A stretch of DNA of 64,000 nucleotides from an uncultured Bacillota bacterium (GTDB lineage Bacteria; Bacillota; Clostridia; Lachnospirales; CAG-274), in assembly GCA_958426775.1 (NCBI GenBank), contig CATZZP010000011.1, positions 1 to 64,000 of the forward strand, written 5' to 3'. Under the pieces are notes generated by a model that saw only the letters and a program-made list of their open reading frames with translations, was not told the DNA's origin and made no database searches. A program made the translations under genes and the position numbers. Of this stretch, positions 50,987 through 59,429 are shown one piece after another (position 1 is the first letter of the stretch; the number at the start of each line of letters is the position of its first letter).

Positions 50987-51946
50987 TTACTTAAATATAA
51001 TCAGATTAATAATGAAAAAAACAATTGATAAAACAAAAAATTTATCAAAGCACTTTTCTTTGGGTCTTGTACTTTCAAGGGATAACTCCTCTGTAACATA
51101 ACCGCCCGTACAATATTCAATATAAACAGCTCTGTTTCTTTTAACAAACCTTCGTATAAAATATATTAAAAACGGTAGGCTTATAACCATTGATATAATA
51201 CTGCTATATAAGCTTGATATCATGTTTTCCATTGTAGCCGTTTCTGAAAGAATTGCCTCTACCTCCTCTTTAGGCAACAAGTTTGTAGCAATTAAAAACG
51301 ATATTGTCTGTGAACCGTTTATAATAAAATGTGCAAGAACCGATGAATAAATTGAGCCTGTGTAAAATACAAAGCTTGCAAATAATACACCTGCAAAGGT
51401 TGCGTAAGGTAATTGATACAAATCAAGATGCATCATACCGAAAAACAGTGCAGAAACCAGTGCAGCCTTTAAAAAGCCTGCCTTTTTATAACCGGTTAAA
51501 ATATATCCCCTGAACATAAACTCCTCACATACAGAAGGTAAAACGGCAATGGAAATTACAGATACCCACCAAGGCAGCTCCAGCATAATGTCTTTGAAGG
51601 AATTACTTACCTCAGCACTTACAAACAAACTTGTAACTGAAGAAATTACCATAATTGTAGGCATGGCAAGGTAAGTAATAATTATAACATATATGGCATT
51701 TTTAAAGGACAATTTTTTCATAGGAACTACTTCACCTAAGGTTTTTCCGGTAATAATAAGATAAAAAGCCATAGGAACTATAAACAAAACAAAATCCTGA
51801 GCTATCAGTGAAAACTGCATTATGCCGTTCTCGTCCCAGCCTTTTGCAGAAAGAATTATATTTGCTACCATTAATATAACTACCGCAACCGGATTATACA
51901 GCAAAAAAAACATCATAAACTTATTTGAACTTTTGGGATTACACAT
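50987..51946 (-). CDS. CPBP family intramembrane metalloprotease
   Basis: Abi/CAAX-like membrane protease of 319 residues with about eight helices. The glutamates and arginine of motif 1 are in SVCEEFMFRGYILTGYK, and histidines of the later motifs are in FFGMMHLDLYQLPYA and SVLAHFIINGS. GGAGG precedes the ATG by 7 bases. Substrate unknown; family members process peptides or confer self-immunity. It probably shares a transcript with the alcohol dehydrogenase without an evident functional link. Confidence 0.9.
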   Translation of the reverse strand: MCNPKSSNKFMMFFLLYNPVAVVILMVANIILSAKGWDENGIMQFSLIAQDFVLFIVPMAFYLIITGKTLGEVVPMKKLSFKNAIYVIIITYLAMPTIMVISSVTSLFVSAEVSNSFKDIMLELPWWVSVISIAVLPSVCEEFMFRGYILTGYKKAGFLKAALVSALFFGMMHLDLYQLPYATFAGVLFASFVFYTGSIYSSVLAHFIINGSQTISFLIATNLLPKEEVEAILSETATMENMISSLYSSIISMVISLPFLIYFIRRFVKRNRAVYIEYCTGGYVTEELSLESTRPKEKCFDKFFVLSIVFFIINLIIFK

Positions 51947-52028
51947 ATACTCGCCTCCTTTTTTATTTCTTTATATTATACACTATATAATAACTTATTT
52001 CTACAACAATTTTATCATTGTTAAAAGG

Positions 52029-52057
52029 TTGAATATATATTATAATATAGGTATAAT
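52029..52057 (+). promoter_or_regulatory. nrdR operon promoter
   Basis: -35 TTGAAT (52029-52034) and -10 TATAAT (52052-52057) are 17 bases apart, 25 bases before the nrdR start. Confidence 0.8.
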
Positions 52058-52082
52058 TTATTATATTTTGGAGGTATTATTT

Positions 52083-52547
52083 ATGAAATGTCCCTTTTGC
52101 GGTAATACGGATACAAAGGTAATTGATACAAGGACTATGGACGAGCAGTCTGCTATACGTCGCCGTCGCTATTGTGAAAAATGCAAGCAACGCTTTACTA
52201 CCTATGAGCGTATTGACAGCTTACCTCTTTCTGTTATAAAAAGCAACAACGAAAGAGAGGTTTTTGACAGAAACAAGCTTATGAAGGGTATATTAATGAG
52301 TTGTAACAAGCGTCCTGTTTCAATTGAACAAATAGAGCAAATGGTTACCGAAATTGAAAACAGCATCTTTAACTCTATGCGTAGAGAAATTCCCAGCAAA
52401 GAGCTTGGCGAAATGGTTATGGAGAAGTTAAAAAATGTGGATGAGGTAGCTTATGTTCGCTTCGCCTCTGTTTACAAACAGTTTAAGGATATTGACAGCT
52501 TTATGAATGAGCTTGGTATGCTTTTAAGAGATAGGGATAAGAATTAA
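52083..52547 (+). CDS. nrdR: Transcriptional repressor NrdR
   Basis: Zinc-finger and ATP-cone regulator that represses ribonucleotide reductase genes when bound to dATP. The zinc ribbon has CPFCG at the start and CEKCKQRFTTYER near residue 31, and the ATP-cone begins at VIKSNNEREVFDRNKLMKGIL. The length of 154 residues is standard. The frame is open far upstream, but GGAGG lies 8 bases before the ATG at 52083 and the product then matches the family from residue 1. It begins the transcript continuing into the hydrogenase-like sensor (24-base gap). Confidence 0.96.
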   Translation: MKCPFCGNTDTKVIDTRTMDEQSAIRRRRYCEKCKQRFTTYERIDSLPLSVIKSNNEREVFDRNKLMKGILMSCNKRPVSIEQIEQMVTEIENSIFNSMRREIPSKELGEMVMEKLKNVDEVAYVRFASVYKQFKDIDSFMNELGMLLRDRDKN

Positions 52548-52571
52548 TACTTTTATTCAGGGGGTATTTTG

Positions 52572-54290
52572 ATGAAATTTATCAGGGTAAGACGCACTAA
52601 TTGTAAAAATTGCTACAAATGTATAAAAAACTGCCTTGTTAAATCCATAAGCTATAAGGGAGATTTGGTTGATGTAATTGACGAAGGCTGTATTTTATGC
52701 GGCAAATGCATTACAACCTGTCCCAGAGGCGGTAAAAAGCTTGACAATGATTATGATTACATAAAAAGTATGATAAAAGCAAATGGAATTAAGGTGTGTG
52801 CAAGTCTGTCCTCCGACTTTGTTGCCAACTACCCCAAAAATGCCTTTAAGCTTTCCTCTGCATTACGCAAACTGGGTTTTGATTATGTAGAAGAAAGCTC
52901 TGTAGCAGGTGCTTGCGTAACAGAGGAGTACCGTCGTCTTATACTGTTAGCCAAGGGTAAAACCATAATTTCATCAGCCTGTCCTACCATAAATCTTTTT
53001 ATAAAAAAATATTACCCTGATTTAGTACCATATCTTGCTCCTATTATGACACCCCTTGAGGCTCACGGAAAGCTTATTAAGGCTAAATACGGCGAAAATA
53101 CTAAGGTTATTTATATTGGTCCGTGTCTGTCTGCTCTGAAGGAATGTGAGGACAGCCCTTATCTTGACGGAGGTATTGTCTACAACCAGCTTAATGCATG
53201 GTTATCAGAGGAAAATATAAGCTTTGATGACCTTGAGGAAGAGCCTTTTGATGAAATAAGCGGATACTCCCGTATTTACCCTATACAAGGCGGTATAACC
53301 AAGGATATAATCAATATCTTTGATGAGTATGAGGGTACTGATGCCGCAGGTGGCTATAACCTCCTTTCCGCAAGCGGACTTAATAATGCAAAGAAAATGC
53401 TTGACGAGCTTCAGAACGGGGCTGTATCAAATGTATTTGCTGAAATATGGGCTTGCGAAGGAGCTTGTATAAGCGGTCCTTTTGCAACTAACAAAACAGG
53501 GCGATACGAAAAATTAATCAAGGTAAAAAAATATGCTGATACAGCAAAGCCTGCCAGAAGCTGTATTATTGCCAACATAGGTGCAACCCCGCAAGCCGAC
53601 CCCTACAGTGAAACTCAACCAACCGAAAATATTATTAAATCTATACTGGCTCAAATGGGTAAGTATACAAAGGCACAAGAGCTTGATTGCGGTATCTGCG
53701 GTTATCCTACCTGTAGGGAAAAGGCAATTGCCGTTTATCACCACAAGGCGGATGTACATATGTGTATGCCGTATTTGCTTAACATTAATCAGACCTTGTC
53801 AAATACCGTTTTAACTCTTACACCTAATATGATAATTGCAGTTGATTCTGCTATGCTTATAAAGGAGTTTAATGTTGCTGCTCAGCGTATATTCAGAGTT
53901 GCAAGACGCACCGTTATAGGTAAGCCTATAAGTGACCTTATAGACGACAGCAACTTCCGTAAAGTGTTTGAAACCAAGACCGGTATTTTTGATAAAACTG
54001 TATGCTACGAGGATTTAGGACTTATAACAGAGCAGACGATATTATACTCCCCGGAGCATAATCTGGCTATTGCCACTATAAAAGATATAACAGATGAGGA
54101 AGAAAGCCGTAAAAAAGCTTATGACAAAAAAATGCAGTCCCTGGAGCTTGCACAAAAGGTTATTGATAAGCAAATGTTTGTTGCTCAGGAAATTGCAGGA
54201 CTTTTAGGTGAAACTACTGCCGAAACAAAGGTTGTTCTTAGCAAGCTTAAAAACTTGATTGCCGCTGAGGAGATGCATAACAATGAATGA
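52572..54290 (+). CDS. [FeFe]-hydrogenase-like sensory protein (group C/HsfB type) with PAS domain
   Basis: A 572-residue protein built as follows. Two 4Fe-4S clusters lie at 11-50 (CKNCYKCIKNC, CILCGKCITTC). The H-cluster domain covers about 70-330, a further Fe-S motif CGICGYPTC is at 373-381, a PAS domain lies at about 405-505, and a helical tail ends it. The four H-cluster cysteines are retained: C137 (SSACP), C185 (GPC), C295 and C299 (WACEGAC). The proton-relay cysteine of catalytic enzymes (TSCCP) is alanine here (SSACP), as reported for the sensory HydS class. This suggests slow turnover and sensing of H2 or redox state. AGGGGG lies 7 bases before the ATG at 52572. The PP2C gene overlaps its end by 8 bases. 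Confidence 0.9.
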   Translation: MKFIRVRRTNCKNCYKCIKNCLVKSISYKGDLVDVIDEGCILCGKCITTCPRGGKKLDNDYDYIKSMIKANGIKVCASLSSDFVANYPKNAFKLSSALRKLGFDYVEESSVAGACVTEEYRRLILLAKGKTIISSACPTINLFIKKYYPDLVPYLAPIMTPLEAHGKLIKAKYGENTKVIYIGPCLSALKECEDSPYLDGGIVYNQLNAWLSEENISFDDLEEEPFDEISGYSRIYPIQGGITKDIINIFDEYEGTDAAGGYNLLSASGLNNAKKMLDELQNGAVSNVFAEIWACEGACISGPFATNKTGRYEKLIKVKKYADTAKPARSCIIANIGATPQADPYSETQPTENIIKSILAQMGKYTKAQELDCGICGYPTCREKAIAVYHHKADVHMCMPYLLNINQTLSNTVLTLTPNMIIAVDSAMLIKEFNVAAQRIFRVARRTVIGKPISDLIDDSNFRKVFETKTGIFDKTVCYEDLGLITEQTILYSPEHNLAIATIKDITDEEESRKKAYDKKMQSLELAQKVIDKQMFVAQEIAGLLGETTAETKVVLSKLKNLIAAEEMHNNE

Positions 54291-55437
54291 TTTATATATT
54301 GATGCAGCCTATTGCAGTTTAACAAAATACAAAGAAGAGCTTTGCGGTGACCATGTGGAAATAGCAAGAAACAACGAGAGTGTTATTGTTGTTTTATCAG
54401 ACGGACTTGGCAGCGGAGTAAAAGCAAACATATTATCTACTATAACAGGCAAAATAATATCAACAATGATGATAGGCGGAGCAACTCTTGAAGATACCGT
54501 TGAAACCGTGGTTAATACCCTGCCCATATGTCAGATACGTAAGGTGGCTTATTCTACTTTTTCCATATTAAAGATAACAAACGATGGTAATGTATGCTTA
54601 ACTGAATTTGATTCACCCTCTTGTGTATTTATACGTAACGGAAGTCTGATGCCTATCGATTATGAAAACAGAAGCATATGCGGACATAATGTTCGTCAAT
54701 CCCATTTTAAGGTACAAAGTGAAGATTTACTTATGCTTGTAACAGACGGAGTAATATATTCAGGTCTCGGCAAAGCATATCCCTTAGGTTGGGGCATAGA
54801 CAACGCAAGCAAATATGTAGCAGAGCATACAGCAAATTTAAATGCAAATAAAACGGCGGAGTTATTGTGTCGTAAATGTAATTCTCTTTATCAGAATAAA
54901 CCGGGTGATGATACTACCGTTGCCATAGTAAAAGTAGAGCAGGTTAAAATTGTTAATCTTTTCAGCGGACCTCCTGTAAACCCTAAGGACGATGAAAAGA
55001 TTGTAAAAGATTTTTTAGCAGGTGAGGGCAAAAAAGTAATTTGCGGAGGAAGCTCAGCAAAAATTGCCGCAAGGGTAATGAACAAGGAGCTTATGCCTTC
55101 AATCAATTATATTGACCCTCAAATACCTCCCACAGCAACTCTTGAAGGTATCGACCTTGTAACGGAGGGAGTTTTAACCTTGAAGCGTACTGTTGACTTA
55201 CTTAAAAATTACAGAAGTACCGGAGCATTGCCTAAGGGAAATAATGCTGCAAGTCTGCTTGCAAAGCTACTTATAGAGGATTGTACTCATCTTAATTTAT
55301 TTATCGGTATGCACAAAAACCCTGCCCATTCAAGTGAAGAGCTTTCAGGAGATTTAGGCTTGCGTATGCTTATTTTAAATGACCTTTTTAAGCTTATAAA
55401 ACAGCTTGGAAAAAGTGCTGTCAGAAAATATTACTAA
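54283..55437 (+). CDS. PP2C/SpoIIE-type serine phosphatase partner of the hydrogenase-like sensor
   Basis: A 384-residue soluble phosphatase. The SpoIIE/PP2C core covers about 1-225, with VVLSDGLGSGVKANILS (metal Asp), LMLVTDGVIYSG and GDDTTVAIVKVE (metal Asp). A C-terminal part (about 226-384) contains VICGGSSAKIAARVMN and an alpha-rich segment that I do not recognise. It starts at ATG 54283 behind GAGGAG, overlapping the sensor gene. Its membership of a hydrogenase-sensor operon is seen in other Clostridia. Its target, presumably a phosphorylated STAS-type or other protein, is unknown. It lacks the membrane segments of genuine SpoIIE. Confidence 0.88.
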   Translation: MNDLYIDAAYCSLTKYKEELCGDHVEIARNNESVIVVLSDGLGSGVKANILSTITGKIISTMMIGGATLEDTVETVVNTLPICQIRKVAYSTFSILKITNDGNVCLTEFDSPSCVFIRNGSLMPIDYENRSICGHNVRQSHFKVQSEDLLMLVTDGVIYSGLGKAYPLGWGIDNASKYVAEHTANLNANKTAELLCRKCNSLYQNKPGDDTTVAIVKVEQVKIVNLFSGPPVNPKDDEKIVKDFLAGEGKKVICGGSSAKIAARVMNKELMPSINYIDPQIPPTATLEGIDLVTEGVLTLKRTVDLLKNYRSTGALPKGNNAASLLAKLLIEDCTHLNLFIGMHKNPAHSSEELSGDLGLRMLILNDLFKLIKQLGKSAVRKYY

Positions 55438-55471
55438 CTAAAATAAAAAGCTTTTAATTTACAAAAAAATG

Positions 55472-55480
55472 TGCTATAAT
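55472..55480 (+). promoter_or_regulatory. Extended -10 promoter of lepA
   Basis: TGC followed by TATAAT at 55475-55480, about 43 bases before the lepA start; the -35 region is poor (TTTTAA), so the TG element probably compensates. Confidence 0.55.
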
Positions 55481-55522
55481 GGTAGGCATGTTTTAGGTTT
55501 TTAGAAGGAGAAAGATGTATAA

Positions 55523-57337
55523 ATGAGTTTAGACAGACAGTCCAAAATCAGAAATTTCAGCATAATTGCTCATATTGACCATGGTAAAAGTACTCTCGCA
55601 GACAGGCTTATACAAAAATCAGGTTTGCTTACAGAGCGTGAAATGCAGGAGCAGGTGCTTGACAATATGGATTTAGAGCGTGAAAGAGGTATTACAATTA
55701 AGGCTCAGGCTGTCCGCCTTATCCATAAGGCAGAGGATGGAGAAGAGTATACCCTTAATCTTATTGATACTCCGGGACACGTAGACTTTAACTACGAGGT
55801 TTCAAGAGCTCTTGCAGCCTGTGACGGTGCCGTGCTTGTAGTTGATGCGGCACAGGGTGTTGAGGCACAGACTCTTGCAAATGTTTACCTTGCTTTGGAT
55901 AATGATTTGGAGGTATTGCCTGTAATTAACAAAATTGACCTGCCCTCTGCCGAACCTGACCGTGTTAAACACGAAATTGAAGATGTAATCGGTCTTGATG
56001 CCTCACAGGCACCTCTTATTTCAGCAAAGGCAGATATAAATATTGATGATGTATTTAAGCATATTATAAGCGATATTCCTGCACCTAACGGAGATGAAAA
56101 TGCTCCCTTAAAGGCACTTATTTTTGACAGCGTTTATGACAGCTATCGTGGTGTAATTGTATTTATGCGTATATTCGACGGTAAGCTTAAAGCGGGGGAT
56201 AAGGTTCGCTTTATGGCAACCCAAAAGGAATTTGAGGTTGTTGAGGTAGGTGCTTTCGGTCCCGGTCGATTTATTCCCGTTGATATGCTTCAGGCAGGCG
56301 ATGTAGGCTACCTTACTGCAAGCATTAAAAATGTGCGTGATACACGTATAGGTGATACGGTTACCCTTGCCGATAACCCTGTTGCAGAACCATTACCCGG
56401 CTACAAAAAAGTAAACTCCATGGTTTACTGTGGTATTTTCCCTGCTGACGGTTCAAAATATCCTGATTTAAGAGATGCACTTGAGAAGCTTCAGATTAAC
56501 GATGCCGCCCTTACCTTTGACCCTGAAACATCTATTGCCTTGGGCTTTGGCTTCCGTTGCGGCTTCCTGGGTCTTTTACATCTTGAAATTATACAGGAAA
56601 GACTTGAAAGAGAGTACAATCTCGACCTTGTCACCACTGCCCCCAGCGTTATATACAAGGTTTATCTTACAAACGGAGATGTAATTAACCTGTCTAACCC
56701 GTCAGACTTACCTGATGTAACCACTATTGTTAAAATGGAGGAACCTGTTGTTAAGGCTGAAATTATTCTTCCAAGCGAATATGTGGGTACTATTATGGAG
56801 CTTTGTCAACAAAGACGAGGGGAATACATTGGTATGGAATATATTGAAGAAACCAGGGTATTGCTTACCTACAAGCTTCCGCTTAACGAAATTATTTATG
56901 ACTTCTTTGATGTATTAAAATCCCGTTCACGAGGCTATGCTTCCTTTGACTACGAGCTTGTAGGTTATCAGGAATCAAAGCTTGTTAAACTTGATATGCT
57001 TGTAAACAGAGAGGTTGTAGATGCCTTAAGCTTTATTGTTCATGAGGATTCTGCTCAGGAGAAGGGCAGAAAAATGGCTGAAAAGCTTAAAGCGGAAATA
57101 CCTCGTCATCAGTTTGAAATACCTATCCAAGCGGCAATCGGTAATAAAATTATCGCACGTACTACCATTTCCGCAGTACGTAAGGACGTACTTGCAAAAT
57201 GCTACGGCGGCGATATTACCCGTAAGAAAAAGCTGCTTGAAAAACAAAAAGAGGGTAAAAAACGTATGCGTCAGATTGGTAGCGTAACCGTACCTCAGGC
57301 TGCGTTTATGAGCGTACTTAAGCTGGATAACGAGTAA
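55523..57337 (+). CDS. lepA: Elongation factor 4 (LepA)
   Basis: Translational GTPase related to EF-G that acts on stalled or initiating ribosomes. G1 AHIDHGKSTLADRL, switch region RERGITIKAQAV, G3 DTPGHVDFNYEVSRAL, G4 NKIDLPSA and G5 SAKA precede the EF-G-like domains. The LepA-specific C-terminal domain ends with IGSVTVPQAAFMSVLKLD. The length of 604 residues is normal. AAGGAGAAAG lies upstream of the ATG. Transcribed from its own promoter. Confidence 0.98.
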   Translation: MSLDRQSKIRNFSIIAHIDHGKSTLADRLIQKSGLLTEREMQEQVLDNMDLERERGITIKAQAVRLIHKAEDGEEYTLNLIDTPGHVDFNYEVSRALAACDGAVLVVDAAQGVEAQTLANVYLALDNDLEVLPVINKIDLPSAEPDRVKHEIEDVIGLDASQAPLISAKADINIDDVFKHIISDIPAPNGDENAPLKALIFDSVYDSYRGVIVFMRIFDGKLKAGDKVRFMATQKEFEVVEVGAFGPGRFIPVDMLQAGDVGYLTASIKNVRDTRIGDTVTLADNPVAEPLPGYKKVNSMVYCGIFPADGSKYPDLRDALEKLQINDAALTFDPETSIALGFGFRCGFLGLLHLEIIQERLEREYNLDLVTTAPSVIYKVYLTNGDVINLSNPSDLPDVTTIVKMEEPVVKAEIILPSEYVGTIMELCQQRRGEYIGMEYIEETRVLLTYKLPLNEIIYDFFDVLKSRSRGYASFDYELVGYQESKLVKLDMLVNREVVDALSFIVHEDSAQEKGRKMAEKLKAEIPRHQFEIPIQAAIGNKIIARTTISAVRKDVLAKCYGGDITRKKKLLEKQKEGKKRMRQIGSVTVPQAAFMSVLKLDNE

Positions 57338-57358
57338 AACTAAAGGAGGGTAATAAAA

Positions 57359-58162
57359 TTGAATACCCTGAAAAAACTGTTAAATGATATATACGCTGAG
57401 GTAAGAGAGCATAAAAGCTCATTTATAGTGTATATAGTTTTGCGTACACTGGTAGTTATAACCTTTGTATTTCAGCTTTTAAACCATAATTATGAAAGTG
57501 CCTTTTTGTGCATACTGACACTTGTGCTGTTAATAATGCCAAGCCTTGTGCAAGTTACCTTTAAGGTGGAATTTCCTACTTTGTTGGAAATTATTATTTT
57601 AATTTTTGTTTTTGCGGCAGAAATTTTGGGAGAAATACAGGAGTTCTATATGATATTCCCTTTTTGGGATACTATTCTCCACACAATAAACGGTTTTCTT
57701 TGTGCGGCAATAGGCTTATCCTTAGTTGATTTGTTTAACAGGAGCGATAAGCTTATGTTTAAGTTATCCCCATTTTTTACTGTTATTACTGCATTTTGTT
57801 TTTCTATGACCATCGGCGTTTTGTGGGAATTCGGAGAGTTTGGTATTGACCGACTGTTTGCCTGTGATACACAAAAGGATACGGTTATACACAATATTTC
57901 CTCTGTCCTGCTTGACCCCCAAAACAAAAATATTCCTGTACATATTAACAATATTACCGAGGTAATTGTACAAGGACAGAGCCTTAATATAGGCGGATAT
58001 CTTGATATAGGACTTATTGACACTATGAGCGACCTGTTTGTAAACTTTATAGGTGCCCTGGTGTTTTCAGTCTTTGGTTATTTCTATATAAAAAAACAAA
58101 ATAAAAAATCCATTGTAAGCAGGTTTATCCCTCGCCCCAAAAATAAAACAGACTCCCAATAA
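57359..58162 (+). CDS. Polytopic membrane protein, YjdF/DUF2238-like
   Basis: A 267-residue protein with about six membrane helices. Conserved-looking motifs are PFWDTILHTINGFLCAAIGLSL, FSMTIGVLWEFGEFGIDRLF and DIGLIDTMSDLFVNFIGALVF, which place Asp, His, Glu and Asp residues at helix ends, as in the DUF2238/YjdF family. The TTG start at 57359 follows GGAGGG with 8 bases spacing. The gene follows lepA by 21 bases. Function is unknown; the paired acidic and His residues suggest metal or proton handling, an inference. Confidence 0.8.
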   Translation: MNTLKKLLNDIYAEVREHKSSFIVYIVLRTLVVITFVFQLLNHNYESAFLCILTLVLLIMPSLVQVTFKVEFPTLLEIIILIFVFAAEILGEIQEFYMIFPFWDTILHTINGFLCAAIGLSLVDLFNRSDKLMFKLSPFFTVITAFCFSMTIGVLWEFGEFGIDRLFACDTQKDTVIHNISSVLLDPQNKNIPVHINNITEVIVQGQSLNIGGYLDIGLIDTMSDLFVNFIGALVFSVFGYFYIKKQNKKSIVSRFIPRPKNKTDSQ

Positions 58163-58168
58163 AATTTT

Positions 58169-58213
58169 AAAGGTTCTTTGTCAAACAACGTCGCTGACAA
58201 AGAACCTTTTTTT
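58169..58213 (+). terminator. Strong terminator between convergent genes
   Basis: AAAGGTTCTTTGTCA (58169-58183) pairs perfectly with TGACAAAGAACCTTT (58195-58209) and is followed by T. The TolC-like gene ends inside the 3' T tract at 58212. Confidence 0.92.
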
Positions 58214-59300
58214 AAATTAAATCGGGATTATTATATTTGCTTACAAGAATATAATGTGAATATATGCTTTGGCTTATTTCATTTTCAAGCTTTTCTACTT
58301 CGTATGCCGCCTTATCATACTCAAGCTGTGTTATCTTTCCCAGCTTCAGCTTAACCGACATAACTTCAAGCTCTTCCTTGCTTTGCTCAAGAGCAGCAAG
58401 GTTATTAGTATAATCTGTTTCGGCAGTTTGGATGCTGTTGTATAGGGTTCTTATATCGGACTCCATTTGAGTTTTGGCGTCTTCAAGATCTCGTGTTGCT
58501 TGTGCGTAACTATTTTGTTTGCTTTCTTTATAACCTCCGCTGTATTCTAACGAATATACATCAAGCTGATAGCGAGCAATTTCTGCCGACTCCTCCTTTT
58601 CCTTAATTGTTTGTGTTGATGAAAGAGCCTTTGAAATTGTATATTCAAGATCAGTTTCGCCTAAAGGTGTATATTCAATATCCAGAGAAACCTCATACTT
58701 TGTGCTTAAATCTTCACCCAGAATTTGATTTAGAGATGTATATGCATTATTTAAAGCAAACTCAAGACTTTGCTTAGAACTTTCGGTTTTTTGATTTTCC
58801 ACCAAAAGGGCATTGTAGTCACTTTGGCTTAATAAGCCCAAACTATTTTTTACCTCTGCTATTTTTAAATCACGCTCATTTAACTCCAACTCTTTATCAT
58901 AAAGTTCTACAGCATTTTCTGCATCTATAATTGCGGCAAAAAGCTCAATTACGTTTAACCTTATTTTCTCCTTTTCAACACTTACGTTTTCATCGTAATT
59001 GTTTAAGCTATTCATCAGATTTTTAAGCTCTACGTTAAGGTTTGTAAGCTGTACATATTCGCTTGAGTTAACAAGAGATGTTCTTGTATCATCTGCGTTA
59101 AGCTCATTTATCTCATTGTTTTCATAAAGATTTTTTAGGTTACGGCTATATTCGATGGCCTTTGTTACTGCCTCGTCTACTGTCAATACTCCGTCATCTG
59201 CCTGTTCCTCAGTAACCGTGTTGCTTTCGGCACCGTATACCGATATACTGCCGAAAGAAAACATAACAGCTAATATTGTACATATATATTTTCTTTTCAT
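58212..59300 (-). CDS. TolC family-like exported helical protein
   Basis: A 362-residue secreted protein with signal peptide (about 1-24, …VYGAES). It is dominated by long heptad-like helices: repeats of the outer membrane efflux protein pattern (LTVDEAVTKAIEYSRNLKNLYENNEI, SLGLLSQSDYNALLVENQKTESSKQSLEFALNNAYTSLNQILGED, KLKLGKITQLEYDKAAYEVEKLENEI). In diderms such proteins form outer-membrane channels. Here the host appears to be a monoderm Clostridium-type cell. The protein is shorter than TolC (about 470), so it may form a peptidoglycan-spanning tube or be a scaffold. No inner-membrane efflux genes are adjacent. Confidence 0.75.
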   Translation of the reverse strand: MKRKYICTILAVMFSFGSISVYGAESNTVTEEQADDGVLTVDEAVTKAIEYSRNLKNLYENNEINELNADDTRTSLVNSSEYVQLTNLNVELKNLMNSLNNYDENVSVEKEKIRLNVIELFAAIIDAENAVELYDKELELNERDLKIAEVKNSLGLLSQSDYNALLVENQKTESSKQSLEFALNNAYTSLNQILGEDLSTKYEVSLDIEYTPLGETDLEYTISKALSSTQTIKEKEESAEIARYQLDVYSLEYSGGYKESKQNSYAQATRDLEDAKTQMESDIRTLYNSIQTAETDYTNNLAALEQSKEELEVMSVKLKLGKITQLEYDKAAYEVEKLENEISQSIYSHYILVSKYNNPDLI

Positions 59301-59385
59301 TATTTAACCTCCATCTTAGTTGATATGCTTATTTTATATCAGTTTTATTATGAATTTATAAGATAAATATTAAATTTCAATTAGA

Positions 59386-59423
59386 AATAAAAAAGGACTG
59401 TTGTTTTAAGCAACAATCCTTTA
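59386..59423 (-). terminator. Terminator after folD
   Basis: On the - strand AAGGATTGTTG pairs with CAACAGTCCTT (59393-59421, one mismatch) and is followed by TTTTATTT. Confidence 0.9.
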
Positions 59424-59429
59424 ATGAAA

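Noticed and set aside
52572..54290. Annotation as a hydrogen-producing hydrogenase
   Set aside because: The proton-relay cysteine is alanine and a PAS domain is present with a phosphatase partner, so a sensory role fits better.
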